NCBI GenBank assembly: GCA_007570785.1
Contig: ML660777.1
Coordinates: forward strand, 9,064,734 to 9,128,733
Direction: 5' to 3'
Source of the DNA: Antilocapra americana
Taxonomy: Eukaryota > Chordata > Mammalia > Artiodactyla > Antilocapridae
Length of the DNA stretch: 64,000 nucleotides
Shown: one piece after another, positions 10,768 through 22,110 of the stretch
Numbering within the stretch: position 1 is the stretch's first letter
How the letters are laid out: each line of letters starts with the position of its first letter
Program-made: the position numbers and the translations under genes
The notes under the pieces: generated by a model
Told to the model about the DNA's origin: nothing
Seen by the model: the letters and a program-made list of their open reading frames with translations, nothing else
Database searches by the model: none

Positions 10768-10968
10768 ATGCTTGATGGCTCAGACTGTAAAGAATCTGCC
10801 TGCAGTGCAAGAGACCCGGTTCGATCCCTGAATCAGGAAGATTCCCTGAAGAAGGGAATGGCTACCCACTCCAGTATTCTTGTCTGGAGAATACTGTAAC
10901 AGAGGAGGCTGGCAGGCTACAATCCATGGGGTCACAGAGTCACACACGACTGAGCATGCACACACACT
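10768..10968 (+). repeat. Bov-tA SINE
   Basis: Plus orientation: gatggctcagactgtaaaga tRNA head, degraded B box (cggttcgatccc is still close), then tggctacccactccagtatt and catggggtcacagagtcaca, ending in a CA-rich tail. Confidence 0.88.
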
Positions 10969-11137
10969 TATAGGGAGAGCCCACCTGTCCAATAGGCACA
11001 CTTGGCCCTATGCCCAGAGCCCAGGATACTTTTAGGTACCTATGAACATGTTCCAATTTCTTTTAAAATCAGGGGAGAAAGGAAGCTGTTAAGTCAAAGA
11101 ATGTTTCAATTTATAATATTAATACATTTGTCTTTGT

Positions 11138-11221
11138 ATTAACATAATCATAAAATGATTTTTATGATTAATAACTTAATAAATTTATTTAATAATTAAC
11201 ATAACCCTAAAATAATTTTTA
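11138..11221. repeat. Imperfect AT-rich duplication
   Basis: attaacataatcataaaat and attaacataaccctaaaat recur 57 bases apart in an AT-rich segment; old local duplication or chance similarity. Confidence 0.4.
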
Positions 11222-11267
11222 ACATTTATCTAAGGGAGGAAAAAGTCCATGAAGGCAAAATTGATTG

Positions 11268-11540
11268 TATTAGTTTCCTGCTGCTGTTGTAACAAATTAG
11301 GACAAACTTGATATCATTATCTTACAGTTCTAGTGGTCATGTTCCCCACAGAGAGGAAAAATTGAGGGTCCTACATCAACTGAGAGCCTGGCAAGAGCCC
11401 CACTGAAGTGAGAGGCCAATCTTACTGGGAACCTCTAGGACTGTACCATCTGATACAAGGGTATGGAGGATCCCTACCACCTTCTGCATGTGAATATACA
11501 CTGATCCCACCAGCTCATTCACTTTAGAATAAAGTTTCTA
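11268..11540 (-). repeat. Possible MLT1-type MaLR LTR
   Basis: Begins gtattagtttcctgctgctg, then gtaacaaattaggac and atcttacagttct, resembling the reverse complement of an MLT1 LTR 3' end. The rest is too diverged for a firm call, and no gag or pol sequence accompanies it. Confidence 0.4.
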
Positions 11541-12427
11541 AAGCCAGTGCTCATAGCCAGAGGCAAACAGAACAAGATGGTTAAAATACCTCCACTCAAT
11601 TCAATGGATGTTTTCTAGAGACAGACTTTCTTGTCCAAACCTTGCTCTCTAAGGTCCCAGCAGTGTAATCTTAAGATGACCTTTAAGAATCTAAGGGACA
11701 CATTTTCAGGACTGGAATTATAATTACAAGAAGAATGTGCAAGGCAGCTATTTCTGGTACCATGATGGATAGGATAGTGATGTTTATGAAAACAAACTCG
11801 AGTTGAGCCACGTTCCAGCAGACTTCATCCTGCCAGGGAAGACCACTGGGCCAATAGGACCCACGGTTTCCTTTACTAAGAGGGATTTTTCTCCCCATAA
11901 TATTATGTAATTGACTCACATGGCCTCACTTTTCCTTTAACAAGCCCAGACACAGCTCCAGAGATGCCCAGTCCCCACATATTTCATTTTTTTTAATCAG
12001 ATATTTAACACAAGGAGACACATTTGCAGTCCCCAGTTTAAACAACAGTCTAGGAAACTTTTGTGATTGTAGGATCTAATTTCAGCTTTCCTGTAATCCA
12101 TTCCTCCATACTACCATCTTAAAATGAATATAGCAATAATAAACCAAGTCATGACATTATTTATAGGAATAACCACTGATGGGGATTGTATAGCACTTTA
12201 CATGTATAAAATCCTAAATAGTCCAAGCAATAAAAAGTAACATTTCCCAGTGACATCTCCATGAAGGCTAGTTTCTTCTGAACAAGCACAAATTTTCCAC
12301 AGTGATGCCTAACCTACAGTATTGTACACATAGATGTGAAATGTACACCTGATAGGAAAACAGAGCTATGTAACTAAATCTGAATTTGAATGTTGGAATT
12401 TTATCACAATACATCTAGCAATCTTTT

Positions 12428-12448
12428 TGTTGTTGTTGTTGTTGTTGC
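12428..12448. repeat. (TTG)n microsatellite
   Basis: Seven consecutive tgt/ttg units. Confidence 0.9.
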
Positions 12449-13336
12449 ATATTGCATTTTGGTTTTCTTCCCATCATGAGGGGAAAATAAAAATCACAGA
12501 AACTGTTTTACAGACAGGCCTAGCAAATACTTTCTGAGTCTCTTAGTGAAAGACCAGGTCTTCAGTAAACTTCTCCAAGGGAAAATTCTTTGAAGTGTTT
12601 TACAGCCATTTGATCATTGGAGATTTTGATTATTTGCATTATTCTAAAATATCTTCATTCTCTAAAGCCTGGTAACAGTAAGTATTGTACGAGATACTTT
12701 GATAAGTAAGAGAAAACTAACAAGTAATAGTAAAATTTAAAAAAAAAAGACATATGGCATTCCTCACTGAAGAGAACTGACATGGGGAAGGGATGGTTAA
12801 AATAAAAAATTGACAATGGAAATTTGGTGCCACTTTATTTTTAAGAAAAGAAAATAATTCCCCACCACTGATATGTAATTTTTATAAAAAACAAGATTTA
12901 AAAACAGTAAAAGAGCAAAATCATGAAGGTTGGGGCGTTAAGTGGGATTTCTGCAGAAAATTACATAACAACACTTTGGAAAGAAGATTTAGGTGAAATT
13001 AGAATAATGACATCCTGAATACTGTTTGGCCACAGACAGTAGAAATTTCTCCCTTTGTAGTGCCTTTCACCTCATCTATGCAGGACAGAATAGAGAACCG
13101 AGTTAACTCTGAACAGCAGAAAACTATATCCAACTTGCAACAGGAAAAAAGAAACCATGAGTATTGTATCATTCCAAAATATTCTTGGACATTCCCTAGA
13201 TTTTGTTTTTTTTTCCATCTTGCTGCTATACTTGCCCAACCATGCTGGGGTGTTATGCTATTTTAGACAAGAGTTAACAGGTCTTTTATATACACACATT
13301 TCCACATTCCAATGAGACCTATTATATCCTTTTCCT

Positions 13337-13361
13337 CCCCACCCCACCCCCCACCGCACCC
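13337..13361 (-). other. G-quadruplex motif on the minus strand
   Basis: The plus strand shows C runs of 4, 4, 6 and 3 with spacers of 1, 1 and 6 bases, so the minus strand meets the strict four-run quadruplex pattern. It lies immediately beside a (CA)n repeat. Confidence 0.65.
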
Positions 13362-13370
13362 ACCACCACA

Positions 13371-13394
13371 CATACACACACACACACACACACA
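13371..13394. repeat. (CA)n microsatellite
   Basis: About twelve CA units, nearly uninterrupted. Confidence 0.92.
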
Positions 13395-13689
13395 TTCACC
13401 ACTCTCTCTCTCCTCCACTCACACAGTACCCTCTCCATCCACTCATTTTTCCTTGTTGTTTAACACTTCCCAATGACTGAATGTTTCCAAAGCCAAGTAA
13501 ACCCACAGGACTGAGAAAGCTTTCCATCACATGACATGGTTGATTCTGCAAAATGAAATGGCTGCAATCAGAGAGCAGGTAAAACAGAGCAAATGGCAGG
13601 GAAAGAAAGGGCTTAGACTGGGCTGATAATTAACTGAGGGGGTGGGAACAGGCCTCCAGGAATACTGTAGCGCCTTTCTCCTCACCCTG

Positions 13690-13835
13690 TTTCATGTAGA
13701 CCAACAGCATCAGCTGGGATCTTGTCAGAAATGCAGAAACTTAGGGCTCACTTGGATTCAAATCTATTTAATCAAAATCTGCATTTTAACAAGACCCCTA
13801 GATGAGTCAGAGACACTAAGGATAGAGAAACACTT
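13690..13835 (-). mobile_element. MER5A (hAT-Charlie) MITE
   Basis: Order of landmarks fits the MER5A reverse complement: ccaacagcatcagctgggat, cttgtcagaaatgcag, then aaaatctgcattttaacaag and a damaged right end. Non-autonomous, with no transposase sequence. Confidence 0.72.
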
Positions 13836-15133
13836 CCTTGGGTCAGTTTCTCGCCACCAGAAAACTAAAGAGAGTAGTCAATAATTTAAACATTTATAGC
13901 CAATAAGGGAAAAAAATTATAATTTCCCTTGATATTTCAAGAACTATTAGGCTTTGCAATCAAGATGCAGTTAAACTCCTTCTCCTGCTCTCATCTACTA
14001 CCCTTCTTAATATTTAGAAGGGTTTTCTGTGCTTGACACGCAGATTCCCTCAGTTAGTGCAATGACTTCATGGCAATGCAAGGAAACTACAGTCTAAAAT
14101 GTGGGCTTTGGAACAGAGACCTAAGGCCCCACACCATCTGCCCAGGTAATTAATACTGTGATGGGTACTCCACCCTCCACTCCCAGTGAAATCTGCTCCC
14201 AAAGAGGGGAATGTAGTGTCACCCCTCCCAGAGTCATTTTCATTCAACTCAAAAGAAATTACATAGAATATTTGGTAAAGGAGATGCAAATTTATTTTTT
14301 CCTTTTTAGGCTAAGTTGCACTGGAGGATGTTCAGGAACCCCTATACCACATCTGATTGTCATCAGCCCTCTTTGTAAGACCAGTCCAGCCCTCTTTATA
14401 AGACCAGAAGAGAAGGTTGAGGGGAGAGGTTTAGAGTCACTTGGGGTTCTATAGAAAAGTGACTTCTAGACCTTTGAAGTTATGGGAAAAAAAACAAGTG
14501 AAGAATGAGGGCAGAGTTATGTAGTCACCTGAATAAAAGAGAGATTTGCTCTAGGACAGATGAGTCTGTCTGAAAAGGGGTTCATTTCATGGAAGCCTAG
14601 TAAAGTAAGAGTCCCAGAGAGCAACAGTGGCAGAGTCCATCCAAGCAATCTGGGACAGGTATTCTCCATCATCAGATTTTGAGTGTGAGCATTTCTAGTC
14701 CCACTGAAAATCCATCCTTACGGTGGAGTTGGATGCAAAATGTGTGGCCACAGACTACTTCTGGTCCCATTCACTAAGTTATTCCTATAAGTTATTCCTA
14801 TAATTTGAATGTTTCAGGCTAAGTTACCCTGATGCTGCTAGTGATCCAGTTTCTCTAAATCCTACGTTTCAGATTCTGCCCTACAAAAAAAAATTTTTAA
14901 TGAATTAATACTTGACTTTCCTCAAGGCTTGATCACAACAAGGAAAAAAGGAATCACTATTCAGGTTCTTAATGCCAAACTTCTCATAATGAATGAATGG
15001 TTTGACTTTCTAAAACATGTATCAGTCTTAAAAGCTGGGTTAACATGAGTCTTCCCATAAGAAAGGGACAATTTCCAACACCACGGCACACCAATAACAG
15101 GCATTCTTGGGAAACATGAATCATGTGTTTATG
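13836..15133. other. Single-copy stretch
   Basis: No repeat or gene recognised. A small tandem copy of aagttattcctat lies at 14776-14801. Confidence 0.5.
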
Positions 15134-15345
15134 CTCCTTCCCTGGTGGCTCAGCTAGTAAAGAATCTGTCTGCAATGCGGGAGACCTGGCTTTGATCCCC
15201 TGGGTTGGGAAGATCCTCCGGAGAAGGGAATGGCAACCCACTATAGTATTCTTGCCTGGAGAATTCCATGGACAAAAGAGGCTGGTGGGCTATGGTCCAT
15301 GGGGCTACAAAGAGTTGGACAAGACTAAGCAACTAACACACACTC
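15134..15345 (+). repeat. Bov-tA SINE
   Basis: Near full length: ttccctggtggctcagctag, atgcgggagacctggctttg, ggcaacccactatagtattc, atggacaaaagaggctggtg, then a (CA)-type tail. The A-box region is close to consensus, whereas the B box is altered (ggctttgatcc). Confidence 0.9.
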
Positions 15346-16729
15346 CTACTACAGTACTAAATAGAAAGCTACCAGCCACCCCACCCCCACCCCCAAGAAA
15401 AGACTTGTTAAAACCAGAGATAAAGTGATATGATGTCTGGGGTTGTCTTTAAGATAATCCAGTGGCATTCAAGTTGAGAGGAAAGGGAATATATAGACCA
15501 AGATTGGTCATGAGTTAACAACTGTCAGAGCTGGGTGAATTTGTACTTGGAGTTATTGTTCTAATTTCCACAATTAAAAAAAGGATTTTTTCCAAATACC
15601 AGGAATGACAATTGAAGATTGAACATAACTTCTTGCTCTGAACCTGTGTATTTGACCTAACTTCTTGCTCTGGACAGGTCAGATTTCTAAGGATGGGGCA
15701 GGACACAAAGTAAATACAGTTTAATCTTTGAATTTGCCAACAGTCTCAAACTATCATTCTTTGCTTAAGGCGTTTTTTGTCATTCCAATTAATCCAACAT
15801 CATTCAACACATTCATTAACATTATATTTACTACATCTTCCAAATCATAATTAATAGAAATAAGACCAAGTATTTAATGATGGTATAAATCACTGGGAGA
15901 ATCTTTTCAATTAAACAGTTGATGAAAAGCAATAAATGATAATAATTCTGCAAATTCACCTCAAGATGATCCTCAAAAGATCCATAAGGTGCATTCACTT
16001 AATTTAAATGCCTACATAGCACATTGAAATGTCTCCAATATTTCAAAAGCCAAAGTTTAAAAAAGAAAATATAATGGTAGTTATGTCTAATTTGGCTTTT
16101 AATTTATTGGTAGGGAAAAGGTTTTTCATGAGAAATGCTTATAAATATATCCTCCAAGTCTCTCTCTTAGTTTGCCATTTAGAAATAGAAACAAAAAATG
16201 CTTTTTTAAACATTGAAAAATTTAGTATAATGATAAAAATTCCTAATATCAAGTAAGAAATAATTAATCCTATTCTTCAATCCACAGATATTCTTACCCA
16301 AATATATCTGAATATTACATAAAGTAATTCACGTGACTAAATATGTCTAAAAATATTTCATATAAAATTTGACTATTGTATGAATAGAATATTTTTTTTC
16401 CTTTACTATACCCTTTATTCAGGTTATTTGCCTCTTTGTTCTCAAAACCATTCCTGATTTTTCCTAATCTGCACTGTATATCAAGGGACAAACTCTATAA
16501 ACTACATATGCCTTCACTTGCTTGTGTAATAGATGCATTCCTAAAATGTTAAATGTAAACCAAGTCAAATATAATTTTGTTCAGTAATGCAAAATGTAAA
16601 CAATATTGAGGTTTATAGAAGACCATCATTCTACCTCTTTCCTCCTTCAATTCTCTCCCAGCCTTGCTAACTGTATTCCCCAGAGATGGGTATTGTTAGC
16701 AATTTGTTGTCTTTTCATCCACACGCTTT
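15346..16729. other. Single-copy AT-rich stretch
   Basis: Contains a C-rich tract at 15376-15394 (three C runs only). taacttcttgctctg is repeated at 15627-15641 and 15658-15672, a 31-base period. No coding signal. Confidence 0.5.
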
Positions 16730-17000
16730 TCAATACATATATTAACTGTTTCATTTATTCAACAAATATTTATAAGCACCTACCATAGACCAGGCAGTTT
16801 CTAAGCATAAGGGATATGACAGAGGAAGAAAGAGATCAAGCTGATCCATGAAGTTTATATTCTGACAGGGAGACAATGAAAAACAAATAAAGACATAAAT
16901 AGCTGTATGCAGGAAGTAATAGAAGCTAAGAAGGAAAATAAAGCAGAGTAATGGACAGAGACAATGGGGAAAAGAGGAGAGGTTTTCTGTTTTAGTGCTT
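16730..17000 (-). repeat. L2 LINE 3' region
   Basis: Reads as the L2 reverse complement: ttattcaacaaatatttata, gcacctaccatagaccaggc, then gaaggaaaataaagcagagt and acagagacaatgggg in the right order. The L2 ORF is not reached in this copy. Confidence 0.68.
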
Positions 17001-17059
17001 TCTCAGGAGTATGTTACCCTACAGATTTTAGGGAGTTTAGTTTAGACACAAATATTTAA

Positions 17060-17140
17060 ATGGTTGACAACCGCCTCTTTCAGTCTGTATAGTAGGAAAA
17101 TGATCTAGATAATCTCTTGAGGTTCCTTTCTTCCCCATTA
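17060..17140 (+). repeat. MIR3-like fragment
   Basis: Contains tttcagtctgtatagtagga followed by tgatctagataatctcttga and ggttcctttcttcc, the pattern of the MIR/MIR3 3' half. Confidence 0.5.
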
Positions 17141-18304
17141 CTTCACTATCAACAGCTTCACAATTTACCACATAATTAACAACTCTATTTTTAGAATTTC
17201 TTTAAATTTTCATACCCTAATAATTTCATGATCCTTAGCCCCTCATTCTCTTTCTCTTCTAACAAACAGGGCTCTGTTCCCCAGCCCACCAGCCTCACAA
17301 ATTACTGACTTGGGTCACAGAGGCATTCAATATAGAAATAAATCAATAATATTTTTATACTGGGAAAGCTATGCAACTTCTCTGACAGTTTCACTACACC
17401 CTTCTCAGATTCTCAGAGTGCCTGATATGCCCAGAACTTCCTGCAGAAAGCTTCTTATATATCAAATGCTAGGTATCATCACAACCGGACCATAAATTAG
17501 TAGGCAGAAGTCAGTTCCTGAGTCAAGGGCAACTGGCTCCAGACTGGCCATCAGCTCATGCAGGACCAACACTGAACATCTGCCCTAACCAGGTGCCTTA
17601 AACTAGGTCCCACTGGATACTCTCTCATGGGGAATGTAAATCTGAGGCTTGCAACTATGTTAGCAAACATAGAGCACTATGGAAATAAACATACAGTAGC
17701 TGTCATGAAGCAGTGGAAGCAGACTGTAGTAAGAAGGTGTGCTATCCAGAATAAATGGAAACGGGAATAAAAAGAATAAACATGGAGAGGGAATTGAACT
17801 GTGGAGAAAAATCAGGCAGAGGAGAGTTGTTCCAAGGACAGCCTCCTCTAAGAGAGCTGTTGGGTCACCAGGTGTCCTGCCAGCCTCCCTGAAGGATTGC
17901 TGTATCCCAGATACCTGGAACTTTCTGGCCTGGGAGTGATAATCTTGGGTCCTCCTTACTTTGCCAGGGTTTATTATTGTTTAAAAACTTGTTAACTGAA
18001 GTCACCTGATAAGAGCTATCAGGATTAAAGCAAAATTAAAACTGCATTGAAGGAAGTGGCCAACATCATTTATGCACCCAGATGAATTTCTCTGCATGAC
18101 TGGTGAGGTCAGTTATCAATAACACATTCCAAAGCTTCGTTGTATGCAGAGAACACTGGAAAATATCTATGACATGGGCCACAGGGACATTATGATCCAG
18201 TGAAAGGAAGAAGTATTTAAGTATTGACACTAATGCTCTGGATAGAGATTTATAGGAAGTTTAGCACAAGCAATTGCATCATTGCAATATATGTAGTCAT
18301 GATA
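17141..18304. other. Single-copy stretch
   Basis: No repeat or gene recognised; open frames of 61-66 codons lack any family resemblance. Confidence 0.5.
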
Positions 18305-18510
18305 AAGACTATAGACTGGGTCAACACTGCCAGGGTTCGGTTCCCAGCTCCCCAACTTAGAAGCTGTTTTACCCTGGGTAAATTACAGCCATTTTTTCTA
18401 TGCCCAACTGCTTTCATTGGTAAAATGGAGATACCTAGACAGACTGGCATGGGGATTAAATGAATTAATATGTGTAAGATGCTTATTGCTACACCAGTAT
18501 TTATAGCTTA
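18305..18510 (+). repeat. MIR SINE
   Basis: Landmarks: cagggttcggttcccagctc (B-box region), then ccctgggtaaattacagcc, tttcattggtaaaatgg and attaaatgaattaatatgtg. Confidence 0.75.
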
Positions 18511-18614
18511 TGACAGTGGAAGAAATGGGCTGCACAAGTACAAATCTTGAGAATAGTAAAAAGAAAAAACATTGTTTCAATTATATATTTATCTTTTACA
18601 CATGCTAGTGTTTA

Positions 18615-18760
18615 AATATGCACAAAGTCTCCCCCACAAGACTATAAGCTCTGGGAAGGCAGGGACCGTGTTTAAGTTACCATTTCTCTCTCGCAACTGT
18701 CACAGTTTCTAACACAAAATGGGTAATTGATAGTATTTGTTACATCCAGTGGTCAATACA
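18615..18760 (+). repeat. L2 LINE 3' end
   Basis: Carries the L2 terminal signature agactataagctctgggaag, gcagggaccgtgttt and tttctaacacaaaatggg, ending in tagtatttgttac. Confidence 0.65.
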
Positions 18761-20599
18761 CTCAATTAATAGTATAGTGCTGCCCCATTTTTCCTTTTCA
18801 TCTTTCTGATATATAGGTTTTATCTGTTTAACTTGCTGCTTCATTTATCTGACATGTAAATTTCCTCAGCAATAGTACAAGGGGATTCAGTCTTGCTGAG
18901 ACCATATCGCTACTTGAGAAAGCATTTCTCCCACTTAGAAGTCTTGTCTATCTACTTCTTAAGAGCAAACAATTTACAACATCTATCCTCCATTCTAGAT
19001 TCTGCCAGAGACAGAGTAGGAAAATCCTGGAACACCCAATAGCCATTGGTACCTGGGTTCCCCACAGATGGCCTCTGAATTTGTTATAATTGATTTACCG
19101 TGACTTGAGTGCACACAGAGTAGTATGGGAATTCTGAGTGGCATCCTTAGATTTCTTTTTGCCACATCCTTTGCCCTGACTTTAAGAGGAAGCCAACCTT
19201 CTCTCCTCTGGCCTGTGCCACAGATGTCTTCCACATCAATACCATCTGTGATCCCAATGGAAATGATAGTTAAAATTTGTTGCATCTGTTATTGGACCTA
19301 TCTTTGCAGTATGAGTAATGAAATTTGGCTTCCAACCTAATTCATTTTTATGCAGATAGCCCAAAATAACCTGTAATTAAAACACTAAAGGTAGACACAA
19401 CTGGGAGATACATGATGAATGTCAGAAAAAGTTAGTTTTTTTTCAATAAAGAAGTCTGATAATTTTTTAAAAAATATCAATTCTAAGAGATATTTATCTA
19501 AGTTAGTATCTAAGTTATTTATTTTCTAAGTTAATAGAAAATAAAATTATGGAAAGATAGCTTTTTATTGGTAGACCTGAAACTGTGGAAATGAATAGTG
19601 TTTGATAACTTGAAATATTGCTCTTTCTAAAGCACTGTTTTTATAATGGAATTGGGAGGTGACTATTGTTTTGCTATTGTTTTAATTACTGTGAACATAT
19701 GGGGTAAAGAGAGGGAGCATAAAAATGATTGCAGTTAAAGTATACCTATAAGAGTCAATTAAATTTATTTTCTAAGGGATCATAAAAGTGATAATTCTAT
19801 CACTCAAAATTGAAGATTATTTAATTTATATATTAAATTGGTAAGATTTTCAAATAATGTATTTAATATTAATTAAATGGGATGTTGAGAGATTGCAAAT
19901 GGCAAAAGAAAAAGTATAATGGGCTTGATGTTTTGGTATTTATCAAAAATATATTCTTGTAATTTCTAAATTGATATTGGCAATAAATATCAATCAGTAA
20001 TAATTTCAAGCCCTAGAAGAAAACTTAATCACATTCTACTTAGTTTTGAATGTTCTTTTCATGAATAAAAACCTGGTTTTCCAGTGGCCTCATGTATGAC
20101 CAGTGGCAAGCTGGACCAGAGCCTTATTTCCCCTCCATCCAGCTCTGGAGACTCCACCACTCTTCAACTAACAGAGTACAGAAAGTGTAACCAGTTAAAA
20201 CTCTCTTAGAGTGAACTGTTCAAACAATACGTGCATCATCATGTTTTCATCATAATGACTTTTCTAATGATGACTATTTATTCTGCTATAAGTGATAGAA
20301 TAATCTTTGCTTTCAACAAAAATAATTTTGCAAAACAGAAATTTAAGAGATAACCAAAGTTATGCTGGCTAGCTAAAGGTATAAAGACTACTGAAAAAAA
20401 TATTCTTAGGGCCATTTCACATAGAGGAATCAAAAGTTCTATTCTGAGAAGTGAAAACAAAACCAAAAATCAATTGCTATTCCAGAAAAACACACTTCAA
20501 GTCTTACTCCATTCTATTGGTTGCACCAGGTTATAAAGTAGGACTGATATTTCATTTAAAGAAGCTTACCAGCATGACTTATACAAGAATATGACCGTA
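18761..20599. other. Single-copy, very AT-rich stretch
   Basis: No family recognised. 19400-20050 is especially AT-rich (tatttaatttatatattaaa and similar). No open frame with homology. Confidence 0.5.
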
Positions 20600-20835
20600 T
20601 GTGGAAGGAAACATTGTTCTGGGATTACGATGTCTGGATTTAATTCCAGGCTCTATCATTTCCTAAATTTGTACCTAAAGCAACATGCTTAATCTCTCAG
20701 TTCCCTGAAAAAAAGGGTATAATATCAACCTTAAAGGGTTGTTTGTATAGATTAAAAATGTAGCATATAAAGTTCTTGCAGCTTCCTGGGCACATATGAA
20801 GTAATCAAATATTAGGTCACTATTATTGTTGTTAT
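20600..20835 (+). repeat. MIR SINE
   Basis: tgtctggatttaattccagg, ttgtacctaaagcaacatgc, ttaatctctcagttccctga, aagggttgtttgtatagatt and cttcctgggcacatatgaag follow MIR order. Confidence 0.75.
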
Positions 20836-21017
20836 GATCAGAACTCTGTTTGTAGGTCATCAACAACAAATATCCATGGAATGTGAACACTTTAGAAGAC
20901 ACTGTGAGATGTTGCAAAGGAATAATGATTCCTTAAGAAGATACAATGCAGTAGAAGGGGGAAATGCATATACAGGTGATAAAAACAAAAATGTAAGTGG
21001 GTGATAAAGTCTAACTA

Positions 21018-21350
21018 GGCTTCCCCTGTGGCTCGGTGGTAAAGAATCTGCCTGCCAATGCAGGAGACACAAGTTTGATCCCTGATCTGGGAAGATCCCA
21101 CATGCCACAGAGCAATTAAATCCATGTGCCACAACGATGGAGCCTGTGCCCTAGCGCCCAGGAGCCACAACTACTGAGCCCATGTGCCCGAGAGCCTGTG
21201 CTCTGCAACTAGGGAAGCCACTGCAATGAGAAGCCTTCGCATAGCAACAAAGAGTAGCCCATCCTCACCGAAACTAGAGAAAAGACGGAGCAGCAGTGAA
21301 GACCCAGCATAGCCAAAAATAAACAAATAAAATTGCTTTTAAAAAAATAA
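21018..21350 (+). repeat. CHR-type SINE (CHR-2-like)
   Basis: tRNA head cttcccctgtggctcggtgg, body with catgccacagagcaattaaa, gagccacaactactgagccc, tgcaactagggaagccactg and aaactagagaaaagacggag, then an A-rich tail. Near full length, with an altered A box. Confidence 0.85.
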
Positions 21351-21979
21351 GACATGAAGTGGAAATAAGAGGTACACCTATATCATTTGCCAGTAGCACT
21401 GTGGTCTGCTAATAATTTTCAAGAAGTGCACTGAAAATTAGTATGACTAATAAAATGTACTAATAATTAAAAGTACCAAAAATCAGCAATTTTCTTAAAT
21501 AATATCATTAATAAAAGTAAATGTAAGATAAAAAGTGTCTTTTCACAATTGCTATTTAAAAAAATAGAAATAACTCAGAAAAGAGTAGAACTTCTACACA
21601 ACCCCACCCACTGCCTCATGGCTGGCTGGAGGGAATGGGAGGGCGGTTGGGGGAGGAACCTACAACATTTTATCAGGAGACAAAAGAGAACTTGAATAAA
21701 GGTTATATACCACAGTCTTAGATGACAGATACAATATTATAAAAATAACTACTTTTCATGGATGGTTTATAATTTCCAGTCAATTATAATAAAGATATCA
21801 GTGAAATTTCCTCCAAGTTGGCAAGGTGATTATACTATCCTCTGGAAGGATGACTGAAGGATAAGGTCAAACTTCATTTGGATTAAAGAAAATAAGTCTT
21901 ATACATCTAAGCTAATGGACTGAGGGCCATACATATACATATACATGGGAAAAGCATGAAGGAAATTATCTTAAAAATA
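21351..21979. other. Single-copy stretch, possibly old L1
   Basis: AT-rich and without firm assignment. Its position directly upstream of an L1M 3' end makes a decayed L1 origin possible. Confidence 0.4.
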
Positions 21980-22110
21980 TTATCTCTAGGTGATGAGACT
22001 CTGGATGGATTTAATTTTTTTGTTGCTCTTCTGTATTTGCCAAAATCTTTATAATAACTACTTACTGATTTCAGAATCAAAGGAAATACATGTTTTTAAA
22101 ACAGGAAACA
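21980..22110 (+). repeat. L1M-type 3' terminus
   Basis: ctctaggtgatgagactctg, ttttttgttgctcttctgta, tttgccaaaatctttataat and a tail of A-rich sequence match the shared 3' end of old mammalian L1 subfamilies. Confidence 0.55.

Larger units (their letters stand above)
11541..13689. other. Single-copy stretch
   Basis: AT-rich, with A-rich runs near 12739 and 12840, and no interspersed repeat or gene recognised. It contains a (TTG)n run, a C-rich tract and a (CA)n run listed separately. Confidence 0.5.

Noticed and set aside
11268..11540. Possible endogenous retrovirus
   Set aside because: Only a weak MaLR LTR-like similarity; no gag, pol or env-like sequence or second LTR nearby.
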